In this document: positions 11,000-30,500 of the stretch, one piece after another
Layout: every line of letters starts with the position of its first letter
How positions within the stretch are numbered: the first letter of the stretch is position 1
NCBI RefSeq assembly: GCF_032854445.1
Contig: NC_088303.1
Location: 14,393,501 to 14,453,500 of the forward strand
Reading direction: 5' to 3'
Length of the DNA stretch: 60,000 nt
Origin: Liolophura sinensis
Lineage: Eukaryota > Mollusca > Polyplacophora > Chitonida > Chitonidae
The notes under the pieces: generated by a model
Seen by the model: the letters and a program-made list of their open reading frames with translations, nothing else
Databases searched by the model: none
Told to the model about the DNA's origin: nothing
Program-made: the position numbers and the translations under genes

Positions 11000-13108
11000 A
11001 CAAATAATAAGGAGGATGAAACCAGGCAAAACTGATGAGTAGTCAAGGCATTATCGGACACTGCAATGGTCATCCAACAAAAAGGACCTGGAATTCAATA
11101 CATAATACAGTGTACACTTGGTAAGTTAAGTCGTTGTTGTTTCACAGATCATTTCTGCATGCCTGTAAACCAGGAGAAAGTCTAACTCCAAAAGCTGAAA
11201 CCATAGTTGTCAGTCTATAATTTGGTCATTATATTTGTTTTATCATCAGAGAAGTATGTAAAATATGGATGTACTTTTTGTATTACTTATTGTACACACG
11301 TATTAATGAAGGTGTGCATTTGCTTCAGGACAGAAATAAACACTAACTCAGAACAGTTCAAGGATTAAATTTAGATTTCGAAGAAAACAGACTTACGAGA
11401 CATTATTCCAAATAAACCTCACAATTTAAATGTAGTAAAATAAATGTAGGTCTAAGTACTGAAACATAAAGTCAAATATTCCATCACAATTTACTTACAC
11501 TCTTACAACACTCTTACAACTACATGTAGTCTTACATACTTTCTCCCTCGCCTCGATATTTGGTGTGACATGCACTGCTTGGCAAAAATCTGGTCTACCT
11601 GTGTTGTCAACAGACACTAATTCGATTTACAAATTTTATATGAGGCCAAACGCTATGAAAGTACAGACATCATAACACACTATTCAGAAACAGGATGTGG
11701 TCACTGTTACGTGTTGGTTTTCGTTTTAACATGCCGCAATAATTTTGGAGGCCAGCTGGAGCCTCTTTCACAAAGCGATAGTACGCCAAGTAGACTGTAA
11801 TTACCATGTTAAAAAGATATGTTGCCATGGTAGTTAAACACAAATTAGCCAACGATCCCTTTGTGCAAGGGGCCTCTTACTCCTAAGGTGAAATTGTAGT
11901 GCCCATATTTACATGTATGCAGGTCTGTACTTTTGCAGGAGATAAATGAATGTAAAGCCAGGAACACACTGGCCTTTTTCCCTAGTGAGGATGAACTTCT
12001 TCACTGGTGAAACCTTTACATGTGACCTTGTCAATCATATGACCCAAACAAAGTGTCACAGGACAAAACATTTCCATGTTGTTTGATTGGTCTTGCTACT
12101 TTTGCCATTTCTGCATACGGCACTTTGACCAGTGTTTTCAGGTGAGCGAGAGTGGGATAGTTTGGTCCAAGTGACTCACAGCGTTGATGTGGTGAACATA
12201 AAATTAGAGAGCGGGTTTCCTAATGAATCTGTTCCACACCGAGTACAGTAGTAGCGACAGCCAAGTTAATTTGTAAGATGGGGTGGCAAACTTCAGCTTT
12301 GCACCACATAACGTTTATGGCGGTGGTACCTACATTTCAATACGCAGGTTAGAGACATGACATTACGACAACAGTGTTATAAAACGTCGTCGCTTTACGA
12401 CACAGTAGGGCCAATCTGGTAATTTAAACATGGGGTGGTATATAGAATATACAGCACTAATTAAAAAGGATTACACTGATCTTCTGAATCATGTTCTTGG
12501 ATGGATTTGGGTTCCCAATATTGCAAAAATAATGATGTTATCCCGGTACTTTGATCAAAACGCGATCAGTGCCATATTATCAGACAGGCAGGTAGCCCTA
12601 CCGTGCCGTAAAGTGGCGATGTCATCTTGCAATGGGATGTCACTGTGTTGTCATAATGACATAACTCGAAAACTGCGTATTACATTAGCTCAGTAACCAT
12701 CGGAGCAGTTGCAGCTAGTGGCATGTATGTATATTTCGCAAAATGCACAATACACAACATTTCTAAATCCCAGCAGGCTAAAAGTACAGAGCCAATTTAC
12801 GATCATTCATCTCATTTGTTACATAAAATACTGCTGCTTTGACACCAAGTTACATGAACACACAGTTATGTGTTACACTCAACTTAAAAAAAGTTACCCA
12901 CGATAATGCTGGCCGCCATCGTATAAGTGAAATAATCTTGAGTACGACGTGAAACACCAATCAAATAAATAAATAAATACATAAGTTAAAAAAAGTTGGT
13001 GTGAACCTGAGAACAACATACGATATGACTAAATGACAACATTCCACAGTTATGTTTTCTTAGTTTCCTGTACATATTGGGCATTTTGTCCATTTAGAGA
13101 TTTCTTAC
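11000..13108 (-). other. PEX5: PEX5 intron 1, no other gene
   Basis: No conserved open frame or recognisable repeat apart from the SINE tail at 12.9 kb. Confidence 0.5.
12906..12980 (+). mobile_element. SINE family 1, 3' tail only
   Basis: Only the terminal part is present (GCTGGCCGCCATCGTATAAG ... AAATAAATAAATAAATAC). Confidence 0.8.
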
Positions 13109-13260
13109 CACAGATCAGCTCACGGCTTGCCCAAAAACCACAGAAAACTTTCAATATCCAAGTTTACCATCTTTACCGAACTTCTGACATAGGGCGACCA
13201 TTCGGAACACTTTCAACTTCCGGTGGCCTTGACCGGCTGAAGACACGCGGATTAATCTGT
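13109..13260 (-). other. PEX5: Probable PEX5 non-coding first exon (5' UTR)
   Basis: The first coding exon begins with an acceptor, so an upstream exon must exist. On the minus strand, CTGTG|GTAAGAAAT at 13109/13108 is a strong donor, preceded by a region rich in CpG and an ACTTCCGGT (ETS-type) site at 13216-13224. The right boundary (transcription start) is approximate. Confidence 0.5.
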
Positions 13261-13513
13261 TGAACTGTAGTCCATCCATAAAAAAAATCTCTCCAAGATC
13301 AACACTGTAAAATATTTAGCATATAAATACAATAAATATATATATTATGGCGAAAATAGAAGACATTTGCTGAGTAAGTCATAGTTTACTCACATTTTCA
13401 TTTGGCCGGCTCCGCCTCCGAACTAGTTCTGAGGCACTGTGATCTTTGTTGACTTGACGCTGTGTAATAATAGCATCCGATATCGGAAAAATATTTAGAT
13501 CAGGACGATCAAG
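13200..13513. promoter_or_regulatory. Candidate bidirectional PEX5/PDE6D promoter
   Basis: The PEX5 5' exon and the PDE6D start codon diverge from this interval. It holds an ACTTCCGGT ETS-type element (13216-13224) and a GC-rich patch (GGCCGGCTCCGCCTCCG near 13405), and has no clear TATA box near either start. This is typical of TATA-less housekeeping promoters. Position-based inference; no transcription data. Confidence 0.5.
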
Positions 13514-20033
<6,520 letters not shown>

Positions 20034-23000
20034 CCTAGGACTGGATCTCCTTTCATTTGTCAGACTTTGTTACTGTGCAGGGGGCATGACATTTCATACA
20101 TTTCAGTTTCATTCTCATTTTTGTTTTTGTGCTCTTGGAGATGTTTTTTTCTTTCATTTGTATTATGATATTTGATTTTGTAGAAATGGCATTATTTCTT
20201 CTGAAGTGTAAAAACATTGAAAACAACATTTTTAAATGTGTTGCACAAAAGTAAGCTGTAAGTCTGAAACATCTTCAGAATTGTCTACAGTAAACTTTTA
20301 ATCTGAGGCCATCATTGGTTAGTTGGTTCTCCATGCAAACTCTCTTCTATAAATGCATGCAGAACACTTAATTATGCTGGCCTGATCAGTTGGGATTAAC
20401 CTGACAACAGATATACTGCTAATTTCTCAGCTCATAGCTCATAAGAAAGGAGAGAATCATTTTAATTTCACAGTCATTGGTAAAGCCTCTAAACCTGCTT
20501 TGTACTTCACCAGAAAACATTCCACCAGAGAAGTATAAATAAAGTATGTCCTTTTTTAATTTGGGAGATGTTCAGCTACCATCTTGGTAAGAAGAAAGAG
20601 GTAATTGTTTTGATAGACCTGTGATAGAATGCCAGTAGTGCTGCCAGGTAATCAGGAAACCCGAGTTTAATGCACAGGAGTATCTGTAAATGTTAAAACC
20701 TGGTGTCTAGGTTGTGTGGGGTCAAAGCCTACTGATGTGGTCTCCACTTACCAGTCATGTTGAATTGTGCAAGGTGGGTCTGAATGTAGACATAGTTGTG
20801 AGGGCTATTTTCTGAAGGTCAACCATGTAAAAATCGTAACATTGTCAAAGATTATAACACATACAAGCACCTTTTGATACAAGCTAAGGCCCAATAGGCT
20901 GAATTCTACAATGTTTACAATATTGTTATACTGCTTAGTTTTTTAGAGAGTTTTTAGATGGTGTCCTATGGCCATTCATGTCAATGGGGTTCATATAGGT
21001 AGTTACATTAAATATGCTGCCCACAGTATACCTAGTTGACTTACTATTGGTGAGTGGTAAGCAGTAGTCCTTGGTATAAAAATTACACAGAAAAAAACCA
21101 ATGTCTCACATAGCATACTCACATTATTGTCCATAGATTCAGGTCAGTTGACCCATGTAACATTATTTATCTGTACCATGCTTAAAACACTTATTTTTTT
21201 AGTTTTGCAGTAATTCAACAACGATATTAACTTTGCTCTATAGAGGCCTTCAGTAAAGTGTGCTGCTGTCTTATGTCTAAAAAGGTAAAATATTAAGTCA
21301 ACATTAAACTTAGCTGCTGGCCCCATTTTTGCACAGTTTACTTTCATACCTAATTAAATCAAGAAACTAATTTTTGAGACATTGATGTGAAGGCTGCCTG
21401 CATTTCATTGTAATAAGAGTTCATAATGTCTCTGGTGGAAATTGTACTTGCAAATTGTGTACTTTTTGCAGGAACATCACTGTACATGTTTCGTGGGATA
21501 GGCTTGAATGTCCATATTGGTTTCTGTGAAGCCCTGTAGTTGGTTTGTATGGATAAATACACCTTGATCTTCATAATAACATAATTGCTTACATGTTTGC
21601 AGAATATATCAGAGATTGTCCTTTTGTATTTTAGAGGTTGATGAATTAAAGTAAAGCTATGTATACAAACGTTTTTGATAAGTAAATGAAATAAGTTTGT
21701 ATGTTAGGACCTCCTATTGATCATGCCAGTGAGTTCATGTGCTGCTATCTTAACACATAGTATAGAGTATAGTATCTATAACCTAACAGTTAAATTCTTA
21801 CATCAGTGGAGAGCTTTTTATTCATTGGAATTATTCATTAAAGAACGTTTCTCTGGAAAACTCTTTCAAAATATCCATTTAGCGTAAGTGTCTGTATGCC
21901 CCAAACTGTCATTGCAAAGAGTTGAGTCTTGCAAGTTTCTGTATATATCAGTGTTTGAAAACACTGTCTGATAGAGAATCACACAGATGCCGTGTTTTCT
22001 AGCTGGAATAGTTTGTCTTATGAATATAGTTACTGGGAAGTTTCTTCATTGTAAATATTGTGATAATTTTACTTCACTTGTGGTTTTACAATATTGATCA
22101 CATAAGGAAAGATTTTTTCATCATTTGTATATTTGGAAACATATTTGTTATATAGAAGCTTGATGAATGGTCATAAATATACATTTATATATGTGCAGTT
22201 TATTAGCATCTCCACCCCTAACTGATGTCGAGTTCATTAAACTGCAGTCCTTAGTCCAGGCTCTACCAGGTGAAATGCTTGTAGAAGACAGAAATTGCAT
22301 TCCATTCCAACCTGGTCTCATCCATGAAATTATTGCTGCAATTTCAGATAAATCAAAGAAAACTATAACAAAGTAATTTTACGTTGTGGTAATTAAGATT
22401 TACGCATTGTATTGGGTAATGCTGGTTTATTCTAAGGGGTAGTTGCTTTTGTATCAAAGAAAATGTATGCAAATGTTGCGTTGCTGAAGGTATTTTACCC
22501 AGCTTGTTAGAGACGATCTGATATGCCTCTGTGTAGTTTTGTATCAAGAACTATCATGACCTCTGTCTTTTTGGAGAGTTTTATGAAGATCTTAATGTCA
22601 TCAGGTGTGTAGATAACATTCGCTTTAATACAGGTATTTGTCTGCATTATCCTGTCAAATAAGCTGACAAAAGTTTTGTTAAACCCACGACATCACCAAC
22701 ATCAGTCTTGTGTAATTCCCCACCTTATCAGAACTACGCGATATCTTGTGCAGATCTCACAGTTAGCTGGTAGTTTTCTAAAACTTGTCGACTTGTCAGT
22801 TTTACTAGACTAGAATTTTATGAAACCCACCATTTCTTCAAAGTTGCTGACTAGCAACATCTACAGACATGATTTTTGGCTGATGAGTATTGAGCCTTTT
22901 TTACATAAAATGTAATTGATTAACATGGCTGAAAAAGTCTGCAAATAACTCACTTTCATGAAATCAGCTGAACGATTTGTTTAAAAACTAGCAATTTCAG

Positions 23001-26000
23001 CGGAAAAGTTGACACCTCAATTGAAATTCCAAATTCATAAGTTTTGTTTTTAGATGATATAACGTTATGTTGTCAATAGTACATTATATATCTGTTACTA
23101 CTCTGATTTATTCAACACAACAATCTTCGAAAAAGAAAAGTTTTTAGCGGAGTTGTAGCTGAAAGGTTTTGTAAGATAATTTTGCGCTGTCAGAACTGTC
23201 GAAAACGGCTGATGACATATTTGTTCGCCAAGACAGTAATCTGTTCGCATTTGCTAAGTTCTGCCAACCTTGTACTGTATTACCAGTCTTTCCTTCTGCT
23301 AACTTTCATAGAAATAATATCTAAAGCTACTCAGCTGGGAATACCTTGGAGCAAAGTTTATTGCACAGAGCCTGTAAGTTTATATTCCTATCACATCAGC
23401 ACACTGAAGGAATTTGTCAGCATAGTTAGACTCGAGTCTAAGGAGACCACGAAATGTTCAGGTATATTCTTGTGTCGCAAACGTTGTTGTAGTACTGTAT
23501 TGAGATTGCCACATCTTTGGTGTTCACAAATGCAAACTAATGACACGCATCTCAGGCCACAACACTCTCAATGCATATTTGTTTGAAGGTTTCGTGTTAA
23601 GAATGGTACACAATCGATGTTATTGTCTTATCCGAGGTAGCTTTGTAACGAAAGGAAAAGCATCGAGTAGAGGGATAGACCACATTTCAGCGTAACAACC
23701 AACGCTTGGTGTTGTAGTAGATGTGCACGATTAAAATAGTTCTATTTTTGTAATAGATGGTTTACGTGGAACCGCTGAGTTTGATATTGTACAACATATC
23801 TCTGTGTTAATCTTACAGGTTTAGCAGAATGTCGTATAGTTAAGGATGTTTAAGTATCTGAATGGGCGTTTATTTGTAGACCAACACAATACTCTTCTCT
23901 CAGTTTGTTCTTTGACATTCTCTGGTTTTCACATCCGTTGTGAAAACTTTCTCTCGTGTGTTATCTAACCGAGGCTGCTTGAACAAAGGTATCGTAAACA
24001 TATAAGTTGATTGTAAATCACCAAGATCGGGCTTATAGCCCTAACTAACAATCGCCAATCTATTCCTCAAAGGGATTGTCGTATCTTGTTAAAGTAACAA
24101 TCACCTTACGGTCGTTTGTAAAGTCAGTTGTAGGATTTACAATCGATTGTGGACACGATCCCTGTGTGTAAATGACCCAAGATTGTGATTAGGCACGCAT
24201 TGTGTGCTAGAGTGTTGTGAGCGCTGTATTTGTCTTTGGTAAACATGACTTACTTACATTGTGATTGATCTTAGCTAAACTACAAAATCTGTCTGACGTA
24301 ATGCTTTACCTCTCATGCACTAGGATGACGCAAGTCGTATTGTTTTGTGTTCAGTTTTAGGGAGTGGAAATGGAACTTTTCGTTGTGCAGTATTTCCAGC
24401 ATACATATATGTTGGGGAATTAGTAATTGGCAGTGATATATTCTAGTTGTTTGCCTGGTTGTATGAACACTTTTTCCATGTTCCAGAGCACATCCACATT
24501 TCACCGATTAGCCTTCAAGAGTGTTATAGACAGGTCTGTCCCTCCGTTTAAATTGTCATCTACACTTTGTAAGTAGGCGCCACTAAACACATTTTAATTG
24601 GGATGCTATCCTAGATATAAGACTATGGCTGCGAACATCTTGGGAATAACTGGCTTTTTAGCTTAATGTTTGCATCCCAATTTACTATAGCACGCTGTTC
24701 CCAGTGCACTCGTTTAATCCGTCCAGATCCTTATTTGTCGCCTGTCAATCTCGTCTGTCTGTGATTGACAGATTTGTAAGTATCTCTTTTTTTCAGCAAG
24801 TCATGTGTATTTCTTATTTATTCATCATGTGTAATAAATTATTGTATGACATTTGATCGACCTTTCGTGTTTCTTTTTCTTTCTTTGTATTTACTTTCAA
24901 GTACCTAGTTATTTAATCGGCTGTTGTCGTGCTTGTTATGTGTCTACGAAAGATAGTTGCATTATGTTTTACGACAGCGGTCTCATCTGTATGGGTGTAG
25001 GAAAGAGCCTATTTTCTCATGGAAGCCATATGTACGCCTAATGCATGGATGCCATAATGATAAGTAATCACCGGACACCGTGCCCTTTACAGCATGTGTG
25101 TTGCATTATCGCGTGGTGAGATCACTGATTGCGGGTCTTGGAGCTCGGTTTTTGTTGTGACACGGTTTTGTTTTGAACTAGTCTGTCATGTTCCAGATGA
25201 GGTACAGTGAATTAAATGAGTAGGTTATAGACGACGTAAACCATATCGCCATCAAATACTCATTAGCTTGTTTTTATAGGTAGTGGTGGTCAACAGTCAG
25301 AACATCTCAGCTGTCAGTTGCAGGAATATGTACGACTGCTTAATAGTACCACCAAAGCTACTTTCCAACATACACATGTATACATTTACGTACAATAAAT
25401 AATCCCACTAAGAAAGCCATATGCGAGTCCAAGCCATAAATATCCTCAAAGAATTCTTCCCAATGATTATATCATATCTGGCAAACGCACACACATGGAT
25501 CAACTAGATTTCACCATCAGGATAATTATACATTCTGAATGTTACGCCAGCTGATCTGCGTCTTTGTGTAGGTGGTGTTGCCTATGTGTGTCGGGTTCCT
25601 TTCACGTAAAAATATCAATGAAACAGGCACGGAATAAGCCCATTCTTATCTGTATTTAAAAACAACTACATCTGTGATCGATTGCCGATGTCTTGTGTGT
25701 TATATGGAAGCCTTATGCGACAATCCTTTTCCAGACTTGGCACACCGTAGCAGGAATACGTTGCTTCATCGACATTGCAAACCTGATTGGATCTCGTAGT
25801 CTGGTGAGAGCATTGCACTCTCATCATTTGAATCTGGGTTAATCTAAAACACGAGCGCGGCGTCGATTGGATATCGCCACGCACACTGTGGGGAGAGATG
25901 GTGACAGAGCTTGTAGTTTATGTTTGCCTGCAGGCTTTGCCCTTGTGATCTACATCAGCCTTAACACCTCAGCTACAGGTAGATGAGGGGCCATAAATCC

Positions 26001-26624
26001 AAACTCGCAGACAAATTGCAATGTGAGAGTGCAGCCAAAGAAAGTTTACTTGGAATTTGTTTGTTATGGGGCTTTTGTGAGGCGAATTGCCCAGTCTTGC
26101 CTTCACTAAAAACAACTTGTCTTACACTTGCCTTGAGGCAAGTGTACGGATTCTTGAGTATCACGTTTAACAACAATCAGCGATATAACGAATCAATATA
26201 AGGCATCGAATCCGGTATGTGTTAATTCGTCCTCAAAGGTAAGGAACAAGTGTCAAGGAAGAATTGCTTTTCGCAGTACATGTCTTCTACCGGGTTGAGC
26301 TTTCAGAATGATAGCTATGTCCATGTCCACAGAAAAGCAGCGATGATCTTGTCGAAAATGGATGGAACTCAAACTTGGTCCAACTTTGTGAATCCACGTA
26401 CCAAGTTTTAAATCAGAATAATGAACCGTTTTGTAAAAAAAGGTCGGCAGTTGCCAATGTATAAACTTGGGGAAAAAAGAGCGGCTATACTCGAAACTTG
26501 ATGAAATTGTCAGAAAGCCTCTACTGTTTCATCTGTAAAGTAATCATAGGGAAGGCATGTACCAGGTCTCAGTTCGATGCGATGAACCGTTATGAAATGT
26601 CTGGAAAACTGTTTCATGACAGAC

Positions 26625-26692
26625 TAACGGACAGACAGACAGATGGACTGATGAGCAGATGGACTGACGGACAGATGGGTCGGATTGGTCTT
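26625..26692. repeat. Degenerate GACAGA/GATGGACT microsatellite
   Basis: ACGGACAGACAGACAGATGG and ACTGATGAGCAGATGGACTG form a short decayed tandem array. Confidence 0.7.
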
Positions 26693-26807
26693 ATCACTGA
26701 GTTACGTTGCAGATAAATAGTCTTCACAGTATTATCGTAATGATTTTGGCAAGGTACAAATTGAACTCTGTTTCATCGGATATACATTAACCAAGTGGCT
26801 TCCTCTC

Positions 26808-26935
26808 AGGTCGTAGGTGGGCAGGTCTGCCAGCAACCTGCGGATGGACCCTGTCCGGTGTGCTCATCATAATGCTTCATGGCCGAAGTCGTATAAGTGA
26901 AATATCCATGAGTACTGCGTCTTAACCAAGGCGAC
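26808..26935 (+). mobile_element. SINE family 1, truncated
   Basis: GGCAGGTCTGCCAGCAACCT to GTACTGCGTC; the A-rich tail is lost. Confidence 0.78.
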
Positions 26936-27378
26936 TTCGTCGCTTCTGTTAATGGTCGGCATAATTTCATAACTTGTTGGTTGGATCCACATGAAGTTTT
27001 ATAACAGGGTACTATATAGTGGAGAAAGAATAAAAGCATTCAGCCTACAAGGGTGTATCCGATTGCAGAATTATTACAGACCTAATATTGTACATATGAA
27101 GTCCATGTATGGTCTTAAAATATAGGTTATTTATATTTGCTTACCTGAACAAGGGTGAACAAATACATGTATACTCCCGATACAAGCTCGATATGCCAAA
27201 TCATGCTTGAGCGTAATGAGTTTGCAATAATTTCAGTGCATGAAATCAGGTTTGTGGGTTAGTGCATGCTTACTAGCATATAAAAAAGCATCCTCCTCTA
27301 GGGACTCAGTATACTTAAATTTCTGTCAGAACTCTTGAATTCAAGGTTAACAACGACTGCTAAACCATAAAATACAAA

Positions 27379-27520
27379 ATGGAAACTCCATCCAGTGATG
27401 ATCGAGGGAATAAATCCAAGCAGCCACAAAAGACAAACTCAAACAATATCCAAAGCGAGGACGAGCCAGAGAAGTCAAACATGGACATGTCGGCAAACAA
27501 ATCAAGCGGACTGACATACG
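27379..27520 (+). CDS. MFSD4-like gene A exon 1
   Basis: Starts METPSSDDRGNKSK and ends at LTY plus one base, before GTACGA. Cytosolic, low-complexity polar tail. The start is the first in-frame Met after upstream stops. Confidence 0.8.
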
Positions 27521-30500
27521 GTACGAGCATGATGTTTTCGGGTTAACATCCTTAAGACGCTTTTGTCATTTTGCATGATTGGGAGTATAGTTAATCTCGT
27601 ATTTTTATAATAAGCAATTTAACTTTTAGTTGAAAACATGGACTCTCTGAAACCGTCCTATTACCCAGCTTTACCTGTACATGAACTTTCAGGTCGAAGA
27701 GCCATCGGTGTTTTTCATAAAAATCACATAATTATTTAATATTAATATCATTTAAGCCTCTCGTAAATCTATGTCATGCCACATATTCAGAATTTCAGAA
27801 CTAAATTCTTTCTTCTTATGATATGCCCCCGTTCACTTTGACACCTTTTATCCAATGATAATGATTTACCTCAAACATAGATGGGGCCACCGTGGCTCAG
27901 TTCGTTAGCGCGCTAGCGAAGTGTAATGACCCAGAAGCCTCTCACCAATGCGGTCGCTGCGAGTTCAAGTCCAGCCCATGCTGACTTTCTCTCCGGCCGT
28001 ATGTGGGAAGTTCCTTCAGCAACCTGCGGATGGTCGTAGGTTTCCCCCGAACTCTGCCCGGCTACCTCCCACCATAATGCCGGCCGCCGTCGTATAAGTG
28101 AAATATTCTTGTGTACGACGTAAAGCATCAATCAAATAATAAATAAATAAATCAAACATAGAATTAGGCTCTCTATGAATTTCATTCCTTTGTTTTCTTT
28201 TTGGCTTACCAAGAGCCAAAGTCCATTGATGACGATGCCGTGTACCTACGGAAACAAAATGCAGAAGATAGCGCATGCGTTGTGTCTGCATCCGAAACCT
28301 CAAGTGTGGCATCCTTGAAATTTAGAGTACTGTGGACTTGCATTGTGTTTTATGCGCATGCTTGCATGGTAAGTCGAGCATCTAGGCCAACGGGTGAGTC
28401 TACAAAGGTTGTCATGAAATTGATGATATAGTTAGGACTTTTATTAGACTTACAGGTTGGTGTTTATATACCAGTGCTTCGAACTAACTACATTTGAAGT
28501 CGGTGATGTTTCAATCATTATGATTACCTTTTGTACGTATGTGAATGATGATGACAATTGTGAGATTGAAAGAAGTAATGCTATTTTATATGATCTTTGT
28601 CGTGGTTATCTCTTATAAAGATGTTGGACTACCAGTGGTTTGACATTTGCTGGCTATTCGAAAAGTATAGCTCATTCATGTATGTTCATTTGTTATTGAC
28701 CATAATTATTGTTCTCCTCAGTCATGTGGAGATAATGGTTTTGAGGATTGTGATAATAAAGGCAATGGCGGTATTTTTTTCTTATAGTGCACTTCTTGAA
28801 ATTGAGTATTTCACTGTATTATGGGTCAGAGCGGAATAGTGCACTGTTCCATCGCCTTAGTGTTCAGATCTGAACGAATGGTGAATCTGTAGGTAGTGAT
28901 AAAATTTGGCAAAATTCTTTGTTTTCATGCATGTTCTGTGCCGTATGATTCAGAGTCATCATATCAACCGTCTTCAATTTAAGTGACACCAATTATCAGA
29001 ATGAAGATGAAGCGTTTATCTTTGCAAGCCGGATATGGCCATCATTGTACCGTCGTGCCATCGTTCCATCACCCGGTGATGGCACGATGATGCAAAGCGA
29101 TGGTGCTTGATGCGAAGAGAAGATACGATGGCACGAAGTCATGGCTTCGTTTCATGCCATCGTGTCACTGCTTCGTGACATCGCGCCATCACTTCATGTC
29201 ATCGTGCACGTTGTGACGCAGCGCATTATGGTACATACATTGTATTACTATAGTCTATTTCTTTTAGCCAGTTATCAGTTATCTGTAAAATCAGTCATAC
29301 TCGCTACCTAATTTGCCTCTCGTTGGAAACACGCAGCATCACAAGCTCTGTACATTGATATGATGTAGGTTTATAGTATTGCAAGGAAAATGATGTAAGA
29401 ATACTTTTTCTAACTCATGTTAAACTTTATAAGCCTGGTCTCAACATTCAAGAACAAGTGGCATACTGAACAATGGGCGTGGAAATTTGTTTTACAAAAA
29501 GTGCACCAACATGCAGTTACAAAGCCTACACTATTGTCTCAGCAAATTGAATACGTTTTGTTTTTTTTTACAACAAAGTTTCATAACATCCATCTCTAAA
29601 ACCATACTGCCGTGAGATCATAAACAGTGATTAAAGTCGATTAGTGATAAAGATAAATGGTTTCACCCTCCGTCAAAACATAATGAATTCCGCCCAATAT
29701 ACAGCATTTCACTGTTTTTTTCAATAATTATGTCGTCACCCGAAGCATTTAGCTCTTGCCGTCGACACCGAGTTAATGCAGTTTAACATTATGAATTAAA
29801 CTTCATTTTTTGTTTCAAGAATATGTACTTCCAAGATATTCATGCATAGAGTTTCTGTTGTAAGGTGTCGCAGATTAAGGCAATTCTGGTAGCTAGTATA
29901 GCTGGTTTTACAGTCCTACAGTCCTTCAGTCCTACAAGACATCGTTCCAACAGATAATGAATGCCTCGTGGTACAATGATTGCCTTACCCTGCTTCCATA
30001 TTTATCGCCTTACATAGTTTGCCTTTCGAGCTTTGGCGAGCCCTTTCCGGACCACCGTGAGTTTGAAAGCTGCATGTTTATAGGTGTAATGGTTACAATT
30101 GTGTTTTCTAGTTCATTGTGCCAGGCGCTAATAACAGTTATTCCTGGATCTACAGATTGCTCCATACATACGCCTGTAATATTGGAATAAATGCTAAGAA
30201 CGAATGGAAATTGAATGATTTTTAATTAGATCGTTTTGTCCATATTCTAGTCCTTTGTGATTTAGCGTATTATTTCACTCCCGTCAACCGTTTTTGATCT
30301 AATCCCAAATGTAATATAGTGCAGTGCCTAGCCCAAGGCCTCAAAAGTTGAAATTAATAAAGACCAAACTTATAATTTGGTGGTTCAAATATTGGCATAA
30401 ATGAATTATGCCCAGGCAATCAGTTCTGATTTTGCTGATAAAACATCAACTGGTGATGTTAACGATTGTGATGAAGGTTATTTTGCTTATTCAGGCCCTG

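Larger units (their letters stand above)
20034..27378. other. PDE6D 3' UTR and intergenic DNA without supported genes
   Basis: The PDE6D 3' UTR begins here, with AATAAA at 20538. Beyond it I see only short open frames without recognisable domains or splice logic, one SINE fragment (26.81 kb) and a degenerate GACAGATGGACT-type microsatellite (26.63-26.69 kb). The promoter of the transporter gene should lie near the right end, but no clear motif is visible. Confidence 0.5.

Noticed and set aside
22167-22376. Frame resembling a short globular protein downstream of PDE6D
   Set aside because: No homology recognised and no splice sites that fit; likely chance in the 3' flank.
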